Assembly (NCBI GenBank): GCA_011049495.1 | Contig: DSBF01000297.1 | Coordinates: 1-5,216 of the forward strand | From: Ignavibacteria bacterium | GTDB taxonomy: Bacteria; Bacteroidota; Ignavibacteria; Ignavibacteriales; Melioribacteraceae | Direction: 5' to 3' | Length of the DNA: 5,216 nt | Part shown: positions 1 through 5,216 of the stretch, in pieces | Position numbering within the stretch: position 1 is the first letter of the stretch | Layout of the letters: each line of letters starts with the position of its first letter | Program-made: the position numbers and the translations under genes | The notes under the pieces: model-generated | What the model saw: the letters and a program-made list of their open reading frames with translations, nothing else | What the model was told of the DNA's origin: nothing | Database searches by the model: none

Positions 1-1374
1 AAATGCTCCGGCAACAGAAAGAGCCGTACAAACAACACCACCAATAATCAAAGCGGAAACCATCCCGGGTGCGCCAGTTAACCCAACGCTGACTAATATA
101 ATCGAGGATAAAATCAACGTCATTAATGTCATACCCGAAACCGGGTTTGTTCCTACAATTGCTATTGCATTAGCGGCAACAGTAGTAAATAAAAATGAAA
201 TTACCATAACAATTGCCAGACCAACTATAGCATGGACAAAATTATCGACAACACCGAACATGAAGAATAAAAATATTACAACGGCTGTTAAAATGATTCC
301 GCCTGCAATAATGCCCATAGGTATGTCGCGTTTTGTTCGAAGGTTATTTTCTTCATCATGATGACCACCGAATATTTCTTTAAATCCGAGTGTAAATGCA
401 GATTTAATGATTCCCGATGAACGAATAATTCCAATAATTCCAGCCATAGCGATACCGCCAATACCGATATGACGAACATAATTTCCAAAAATTTGTTCGG
501 CAGACATATCTTTAATTAATAGTGTAGCAGTTGCTCCCACAGGCATAGTAATGAAATCACCCAAGTAAGCAAAAATTGGAATAATTACAAACCAAGCAAC
601 AAAAGAACCTGCGGCAATAATTGCCGTATATTTTAAACCGACTATGTAACCAAGCCCAACAATAGCAGCTCCGACATTCAGTTTAAATACTGTTTTAAAT
701 TTATCTGCAAAATGTTCACCAATTGCAACTACTCTTGTTGAAAACACTTCACTCCATAATCCGAATGTTGCAATTATGAAATCATAAATACCGCCAATTA
801 ATCCCGATACAACAAGTACTATTGCCTGTTTACCTCCTTTTTCACCTGCTACTAAAACTTCTGTAGTTGCGGTAGCTTCGGGGAAAGGGAATTTACCATG
901 CATCTCAGCCACAAAATATTTTCTGAAAGGAATTAAGAACAAGATTCCGAGAAAACCACCCAGTAATGACGCCATGAATACCTGGAAGAAATCAACTTCC
1001 AAATTTAGAATATAGAGCGCGGGGATGGTAAATATAGCACCGGCAACAACCGCTCCTGAAGTGGACCCGATCGATTGAATAATTACGTTTTCGCCGAGAG
1101 CTTTATTACGTTTTAGTAAGGTTGAAAATCCAACGGCAATTATTGCAATCGGAATTGCGGCTTCAAATACCTGCCCGATTTTTAATCCAAGGTAGGCTGC
1201 GGCAGCAGAAAAGAGAATTGCCATTATCAGTCCCATTATAACCGAATATTTGCTAACCTCGGGATACTCTTTTGTTGGAGACATTATTGGAACGTACTCT
1301 TCTCCCGGTTTTAATTCCGTGTATGCGTTAACCGGGAGACCTACAATTGTTTGCTGCTGTTCATGATTACTCAT
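1..1374 (-). CDS. OPT-family oligopeptide transporter, N-terminal 458 codons (3' end cut by window edge)
   Basis: This is an inner-membrane carrier of the OPT (oligopeptide transporter / yellow-stripe-like) family, bacterial branch. It probably imports small peptides by cation coupling; some relatives move metal chelates, and the substrate cannot be read from sequence. The frame is open from ATG at 1374 to base 1 without a stop. After a hydrophilic start (residues 1-42) come about ten to eleven hydrophobic segments. Family hallmarks in order are AYLGLKIGQVFEAAIP (60-75), FTIPAL (115-120), the FPFPEATATTEVL block (162-174), YVRHIGIGG (299-307), and GTNPVSGMT (408-416) followed by VVCTALSVAGA (447-457). 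A charged loop with HHDEE (348-352) separates two groups of membrane segments. Bacterial members usually have about 600-680 residues, so roughly the last third is missing, only because the window ends. The start is supported by a good Shine-Dalgarno sequence. It is the third gene of the operon, 14 bases after the peptidase stop. Confidence 0.93.
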   Translation of the reverse strand, partial: MSNHEQQQTIVGLPVNAYTELKPGEEYVPIMSPTKEYPEVSKYSVIMGLIMAILFSAAAAYLGLKIGQVFEAAIPIAIIAVGFSTLLKRNKALGENVIIQSIGSTSGAVVAGAIFTIPALYILNLEVDFFQVFMASLLGGFLGILFLIPFRKYFVAEMHGKFPFPEATATTEVLVAGEKGGKQAIVLVVSGLIGGIYDFIIATFGLWSEVFSTRVVAIGEHFADKFKTVFKLNVGAAIVGLGYIVGLKYTAIIAAGSFVAWFVIIPIFAYLGDFITMPVGATATLLIKDMSAEQIFGNYVRHIGIGGIAMAGIIGIIRSSGIIKSAFTLGFKEIFGGHHDEENNLRTKRDIPMGIIAGGIILTAVVIFLFFMFGVVDNFVHAIVGLAIVMVISFLFTTVAANAIAIVGTNPVSGMTLMTLILSSIILVSVGLTGAPGMVSALIIGGVVCTALSVAGAF

Positions 1375-1378
1375 TTAA

Positions 1379-1386
1379 CCTCTCCC
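1379..1386 (-). promoter_or_regulatory. Ribosome binding site of the OPT transporter gene
   Basis: The minus strand reads GGGAGAGG here, with the GGAG core seven bases before the ATG at 1374. It fills the 14-base gap between the peptidase TAA stop (1391-1389) and the transporter start. This fixes the start codon and suggests that ribosomes finishing the peptidase can reinitiate on the transporter. No terminator or promoter fits in the gap. Confidence 0.8.
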
Positions 1387-1388
1387 AT

Positions 1389-4196
1389 TTAGAAATTGAT
1401 ATATATCGGTAATTCATATTCTACTTTACCGCTGTTTTGTTTTTCAAAATAAATTTTTCCAACCGGTGATACATTCTCATCAAATGTATTATTTGAAAAA
1501 TCTATATCCAATGTTAATGATTCCGGTATTGCCGGATACATAACAACATTTGAAGATGACTTGTTGGTAACTTTAAATGATACCGGTTCTTTTAATATTG
1601 TTACTTCATTTACAAATACATTTATTTTCTTTACTTCATCAACGAATGCCGGGACAAATGTTAAAAGAAATTCATTATCATCTTCTTTATTACTGTTTGT
1701 AAGCGAGATTGACATATCTTTGTAACTAAATCCGTTGCTTGATACAATTTTGCCTTCTTTATTATAAATCACAACTGCAAAATCGGTTATTGTATTGTAA
1801 TCGTTTTGAGAAACAGTAAGATTAAATGTTTTCTTTTGTTCTCCTTCTTTAAAAGAAAATTTATGCTGAACAATTTCTTCATCTTCAAATTGTATTGTGT
1901 AATCTCTCTCATAACCGGTTACTTCGCCCTTTAATGAATAGCGAAGCACATCGTTATAATTATTTACTACGGTTACAGTATTATTCAAACTATCAACTTC
2001 ATCTTTGCCGACTACCTGTATACTTTGGAATTCCACATTCAAATTATAATGAACGGTATCAACCGCAGTAAAGTGACCAACAACTACGAGTTCATACACG
2101 CCTGGCAGGATATCATTGAAAAATCTTTCGGATTCAAAAGCATCTCTTTCTGTTTCAATTGGTCGAATTCCTCCCACACCTCTTCCTTCGGGATCATGCA
2201 ATGCATACCATGTGTTAGAATACTTTCCTTTTTCTGCGGATAATGTAACTTTCATTGAACTTGCTGCAGGCGGAACTTCAAGAAAATATCTTTTGATTTC
2301 AGCCGGAGCTAATTTACCCGAATCAAAAAGTTTGTAATTATTACTTTGGTTGAAATGATGAGGAATAACCACAGTTGCTAATAATTCAAATTCAGGAAAT
2401 TTTGAAATATCCTCTCTGTACGCTTTTATCCTTCCGCTGTAAAGTCCGGGTTTAGTCATTTTCGATTTATCAAGCTGAACGGCGACATTAGCTCTCTGTT
2501 CATTACGGATGTATGTTTTTTTGGTAATCGGTTTTAGCCAATCGTTTTCGCTTTTAATCGTGTATGATCTGAAAAATTTATCAGTCTTGTTAAAGTTATT
2601 TCTTGCAATAGAAAAGTTAAATTTTTCAACACCGGTTAGATAAGAGCCGTTTCTAATATAAAGATGATCGGCTTTTCCGCTTGGTGTAGATGGTGCATCT
2701 GCGGAAACCGTATAAGTTTCGAATTTATTTATTTCTCCAGCTTTGATATATTTTTTTAATAATTCATATGCATTCATAACATTAATTAATCCGCCGCCTT
2801 GATCGACCGGTGAATATTCATCTAATGTAACTGCACTTTCTCTAAGCACCTTATAAAGAAGTAAAGATGGAATTTTTAGATCAGGGTATTCAACCTTCAT
2901 AGCACTTAAAAGAAGCGACATAACACCGGCAGTATAAGGAGCCGCCATACTTGTTCCCCAGAATCTATCGTATCTTGTCCAATAAGGAACAGTTGAAGTT
3001 GCAGCGCCCGGTGCTATTATATCAGGCTTGTTTACTTCACCTCCTCGTGAACTAAAATGCAAAATTACATCCCTGTCAATCGGCGACCCGTAAAGATCGT
3101 TTCCGACTTCTTTTGCAAGTACCGCACCTGAAGAAAGCACGGAGTTAGAAGATGCCGGCAAACCTAAAGTTGAAATTCCCGGTCCTTCATTACCTGCTGA
3201 TATAGAGATATACAAATTCGGATTAGCACTTACTAAATTGTCGATATACTTTTCCATATCGGCTAAACCGTGGATTTCGGATCCAATTCCGTAACTCATA
3301 TTTATGATTACAGGCATCTCAAGTTCGCGGCTAAGTTTGTCGGCATAATCGTAAGCAGCTTTCATACTACCTGCAGTTGTTGCCCCGCCAGAGTAAATAC
3401 TGCTTCCGATTTTCAAACTGCCTAAATATGCACCGGATGCTATTCCGTAAAATTCATAATTGCCGATTTGATTACCTGCAGCAATGCCGGCACAGTGAGT
3501 TCCGTGAGATACCGCATCATAATGAATGACTATTTTGTTCTCTCCCGGAAAGATATTGAGCCCGAAATGAAAATTAGGTTCACCTTCTTCTGTTTTAATA
3601 ACAAAAGCATCCTTATTAATCTTGAAATTCTTAATCGGTTTTTCATCATCAAGCTTTCCGTCGCCGTTGGTGTCAAGATAAACGACCCAATCTTCGGAAT
3701 CTTTTTGCTTGAAGGAGATGAATACAAATTTGTCATCGGTTTTGTTATTATTATTAAGATCTTTTACTCCGGACGAAGAATTCAACCAGTGTTTTTCTTC
3801 AACAACACCGATAAAATAATCACCATCATTTTGCAATAAATAATTTTCAGCAACTTTTACTTTCAGTTCTTTGCCTTTGTCATAGAAAAATAAAGTGTCG
3901 TCATCGTCATCAACTTTTGCTTCGGTAAAGAAAAAATCACCTTCACCGGTGAAATCCTGTACATCAATAACCTTAAGTTCGCCGGTTGAAGTCGTTGTAA
4001 GTCCGTCAATTCCAATATCAACACCGGAATCGAGAATTAAAATTAAAGTTCCTCTCCCATCATATTCGGGATATTTCTCTAAAAATTCTTGAACACCTGT
4101 TGACTTAACGGCAATAAAGCTTTGATCTAATTTTTGAGAGAACAATAGACTTGAAAAGAGGAGAAAGGTAAATACAAATAAATATTGTTTTTTCAT
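1389..4196 (-). CDS. Secreted subtilisin-like (S8) serine peptidase, TPP II/pyrolysin-like architecture, 935 aa
   Basis: This exported endopeptidase or tripeptidyl-peptidase of the subtilase family probably acts in the periplasm or outside the cell. Residues 1-20 form a Sec signal peptide (MKK, then a Phe/Leu-rich core, ending LLFS before Gln21). The catalytic triad is complete: Asp56 in LDSGVD, His231 in HGTHCAG, Ser416 in GTSMAAP, with oxyanion Asn336 in SAGNEG. The Asp-to-His interval of about 175 residues is far longer than in subtilisin and recalls the insert of tripeptidyl-peptidase II and related subtilases. The insert holds a five-Asp run (96-100) and two EF-hand-like loops, DLNNNNKTDD (146-155) and DTNGDGKLDDE (175-185), probably calcium sites. 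The catalytic domain ends near 480. Residues 490-935 look like several beta-sandwich domains, including a segment at 635-725 (KRYFLEVPPAASSMKVTL near its start). No propeptide inhibitor domain and no type IX secretion tail are evident. It lies 2 bases after the upstream gene and 14 before the OPT transporter. The serine peptidase call is firm; the TPP II-like subgroup is inference from layout. Confidence 0.95.
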   Translation of the reverse strand: MKKQYLFVFTFLLFSSLLFSQKLDQSFIAVKSTGVQEFLEKYPEYDGRGTLILILDSGVDIGIDGLTTTSTGELKVIDVQDFTGEGDFFFTEAKVDDDDDTLFFYDKGKELKVKVAENYLLQNDGDYFIGVVEEKHWLNSSSGVKDLNNNNKTDDKFVFISFKQKDSEDWVVYLDTNGDGKLDDEKPIKNFKINKDAFVIKTEEGEPNFHFGLNIFPGENKIVIHYDAVSHGTHCAGIAAGNQIGNYEFYGIASGAYLGSLKIGSSIYSGGATTAGSMKAAYDYADKLSRELEMPVIINMSYGIGSEIHGLADMEKYIDNLVSANPNLYISISAGNEGPGISTLGLPASSNSVLSSGAVLAKEVGNDLYGSPIDRDVILHFSSRGGEVNKPDIIAPGAATSTVPYWTRYDRFWGTSMAAPYTAGVMSLLLSAMKVEYPDLKIPSLLLYKVLRESAVTLDEYSPVDQGGGLINVMNAYELLKKYIKAGEINKFETYTVSADAPSTPSGKADHLYIRNGSYLTGVEKFNFSIARNNFNKTDKFFRSYTIKSENDWLKPITKKTYIRNEQRANVAVQLDKSKMTKPGLYSGRIKAYREDISKFPEFELLATVVIPHHFNQSNNYKLFDSGKLAPAEIKRYFLEVPPAASSMKVTLSAEKGKYSNTWYALHDPEGRGVGGIRPIETERDAFESERFFNDILPGVYELVVVGHFTAVDTVHYNLNVEFQSIQVVGKDEVDSLNNTVTVVNNYNDVLRYSLKGEVTGYERDYTIQFEDEEIVQHKFSFKEGEQKKTFNLTVSQNDYNTITDFAVVIYNKEGKIVSSNGFSYKDMSISLTNSNKEDDNEFLLTFVPAFVDEVKKINVFVNEVTILKEPVSFKVTNKSSSNVVMYPAIPESLTLDIDFSNNTFDENVSPVGKIYFEKQNSGKVEYELPIYINF

Positions 4197-4198
4197 AC

Positions 4199-5026
4199 TT
4201 ACTCCATAATTGAATTATGTATCTCGATGTTTTCATCATCGAGTTCATTATAATCTAATTCGGAACCTAAAAGGCTGTGCGGAATTAGATATACTATGAG
4301 CATAACTATTGAAGCACCGAGTGCCCATCTTTTGGGATTCTTACTTTTTTTATACATGAAGAGCGCTACTAACCATGCGATAAGAGCAATTAAAGTTTTA
4401 TTATCTGTTAAATCGGTACCGAAAGGAAACCCGGTCCACCATGCACCGAAAGCATAAAGCTGAACTGCCGGACCAAGAACGAAACCACCTGCAATTAAAA
4501 ATCCAATTGTCCAGTAAGTCAGTTTCAACAGGTTATCTTTTTCTCTTCTAAAAAATTCCAATCCGGTGCGGGTTGCAAGCAGCATTGAACCGAACATTCC
4601 AATGATATGTGGGATTAACAGCCAAGTAGGAACATCACCTTTAAACCTGATTACAACATTTTTCTTGCCCGGAATTTTTTCTCCTTCTAATTCAACATAA
4701 TATTCAAGTTTACCTGCCGGAGGTTGATTCGGTAACGAAGCGGTGAGTTTTCCTTCGGAGTATTCCATCTCAACCGGTGTAAACTCATCTTCAGTTTTAA
4801 ATCTTTTCCAGTATAGAATTCCGGTCATTGATTCATCGTTTGTTTTGATTTCAATAACTGCATCAGTTTCAACGCCGTGGGTTCGAATAAGACTGTATTT
4901 TATTTTTTCATTTCCAACTTGAACGCTACCGCTAAGCGGGTATGTTGGACCAGTTGATCTTTGATAAATTGCTGATGCTATGGTTATGATAAAGGCAAGT
5001 ATCCAAAATAGAATTGTTTTCTTCAT
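4199..5026 (-). CDS. Membrane protein of unrecognised family, exported beta-rich domain plus C-terminal four-helix membrane region, 275 aa
   Basis: I do not recognise a named family. Residues 5-20 form a membrane anchor or uncleaved signal. Residues 23-132 form a soluble, probably outward-facing domain with alternating beta-like stretches and a QPPAGKLEYYVELEG segment (101-115), suggesting an Ig/fibronectin-like fold. Four further hydrophobic helices lie near 134-151, 168-193, 211-225 and 234-253, then an acidic tail (254-275). Between the third and fourth membrane segments lies a loop with AFGAWWTGFPFG and DLTDNKT (192-211), followed by LIALIAWLVAL. Predicted topology puts this loop, His140 and His250 all near the outer face. 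This resembles the CcmC/CcsA haem-handling layout of a Trp-rich loop flanked by two histidines, although the WDPKE core is not present. There is no cysteine and no CxxCH haem motif. It is first in the operon. The next start upstream in frame is excluded by a TAA at about 5087, with no ATG, GTG or TTG between. No Shine-Dalgarno is close to ATG 5026. The reading frame is secure; the function is unknown. Confidence 0.88.
   Translation of the reverse strand: MKKTILFWILAFIITIASAIYQRSTGPTYPLSGSVQVGNEKIKYSLIRTHGVETDAVIEIKTNDESMTGILYWKRFKTEDEFTPVEMEYSEGKLTASLPNQPPAGKLEYYVELEGEKIPGKKNVVIRFKGDVPTWLLIPHIIGMFGSMLLATRTGLEFFRREKDNLLKLTYWTIGFLIAGGFVLGPAVQLYAFGAWWTGFPFGTDLTDNKTLIALIAWLVALFMYKKSKNPKRWALGASIVMLIVYLIPHSLLGSELDYNELDDENIEIHNSIME
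4202..4205 (-). promoter_or_regulatory. Ribosome binding site of the peptidase gene, overlapping the end of the upstream gene
   Basis: The minus strand reads GGAG five bases before the peptidase ATG at 4196. The motif lies in the last codons (Met-Glu) of the upstream membrane protein, and the TAA stop sits between the motif and the start. The layout ATGGAGTAAGTATG implies translational coupling between the two genes and supports ATG 4196 as the true start, which also gives a proper signal peptide. Confidence 0.75.
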
Positions 5027-5216
5027 ATGCTGTTTTGTGATTTTTGACCTGAAAAATAAGTTTAATAGAATATTAATAGCAAATTAAAACGGGCTTAAAA
5101 CAGTTCGTCGAATCAGAGGATTTTTAGGTGGGGAAATTTTGTAAAACTAGTTTTTAAAGAACTCTATAACAAATTTGGGATAAACCTTCGAGGTAAGGAT
5201 ATGCGCTTTATGTAGT
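5027..5216. other. AT-rich leader / intergenic region upstream of the operon
   Basis: These 190 bases precede the first operon gene and contain no complete gene on either strand. On the minus strand, the bases next to the start (5027-5050) are A-rich with no ribosome binding site at normal spacing, as is common in Bacteroidota-type bacteria. The right end (5215-5147) has one open minus-strand frame ending in TAG that would read HKAHILTSKVYPKFVIEFF near its end. It could be the tail of another minus-strand gene, but 22 residues without a recognisable motif cannot decide this. A perfect 12-base palindrome AAAACTAGTTTT lies at 5143-5154, at that stop. It is too AT-rich to be a convincing intrinsic terminator. 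Confidence 0.5.
5053..5082 (-). promoter_or_regulatory. Possible promoter of the three-gene operon (weak match)
   Basis: On the minus strand TTGCTA (5082-5077) and TATTTT (5058-5053) are separated by 18 bases, each matching four of six bases of the sigma-70 -35 and -10 consensus. A start site about 20-25 bases before ATG 5026 would follow. Such matches are frequent by chance in AT-rich DNA. A clear Bacteroidetes-type TAnnTTTG element was not found; the nearest, TTAATTTG, has one mismatch and no partner upstream. This is offered only as the best candidate in the sole stretch where an operon promoter could lie within the window. Confidence 0.2.

Noticed and set aside
288..488. Minus-strand open frame of 66 codons within the OPT gene
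   Set aside because: It is out of frame with the transporter, whose family motifs (YVRHIGIGG and the following helices) run straight through the same bases. It is a shadow frame.
1375..1388. Terminator or promoter between the peptidase and transporter genes
   Set aside because: Fourteen bases, fully used by the stop-proximal spacer and ribosome binding site; no room for either element.
3468..3839. Plus-strand open frame of 123 codons opposite the peptidase gene
   Set aside because: It lies wholly inside the secure peptidase frame, has no ribosome binding site or recognisable domain, and its composition is what antisense reading of that gene would give.
3897..3912. Short run of GTC/ATC triplets as a tandem repeat
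   Set aside because: It encodes the Asp run in the peptidase insert, uses mixed Asp codons, and is too short to be a distinct DNA repeat.
4199..5026. Calling the 275-residue protein a cytochrome c assembly protein
   Set aside because: The layout resembles CcmC/CcsA, but the WDPKE core is missing, there are fewer membrane helices, and no cytochrome c or other assembly gene is in the window. The similarity is kept as a hypothesis only.
5104..5112. TTCGTCGAA inverted repeat as a regulator site
   Set aside because: The half-sites are four bases and do not extend; no second copy or known operator pattern is nearby.
5143..5154. Palindrome AAAACTAGTTTT as an operator or terminator
   Set aside because: Only one copy, centred in AT-rich DNA, with no GC stem or proper T-run following a hairpin. 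A 12-base AT-rich palindrome is not strong evidence by itself.

Overview
The window is AT-rich and almost fully coding. All genes lie on the minus strand, so transcription runs from the right end to the left end. Three clear genes are seen, in transcript order: a 275-residue membrane protein of unrecognised family (5026 to 4199), a 935-residue secreted subtilisin-like serine peptidase (4196 to 1389), and the first 458 codons of an OPT-family oligopeptide transporter (1374 to 1, cut by the left edge). The gaps are 2 and 14 bases, and Shine-Dalgarno sequences overlap or abut the preceding stop codons. The genes almost certainly form one operon with coupled translation. About 190 bases at the right end precede the first gene; they look like an AT-rich leader or promoter region, possibly with the last codons of another minus-strand gene.

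The organism is most likely a member of the Bacteroidota/Ignavibacteria/Chlorobi group. The evidence is indirect: AT-rich codon choice, TAA stops, Lys/Asn/Ile/Phe-rich proteins, a signal peptide ending in Phe-Ser before Gln, an A-rich leader without a clear ribosome binding site on the first gene, and the presence of multi-domain secreted subtilases. No marker gene fixes the taxonomy. The peptidase has no visible type IX secretion tail, so Sec export to the periplasm or beyond is the simplest reading.

As a unit, the peptidase and transporter make sense as peptide scavenging: the exported peptidase cuts protein or peptides, and the OPT carrier brings short peptides (or, in some OPT/YSL members, metal chelates) across the inner membrane. 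The first gene is the puzzling part. It has an N-terminal membrane anchor, an exported beta-rich domain and four more membrane segments. Its outer-facing Trp-Trp loop, flanked by two membrane histidines, resembles the layout of the haem-handling proteins CcmC and CcsA. That resemblance is the observation here most worth testing. No RNA genes, CRISPR arrays, insertion sequences or phage elements were seen.
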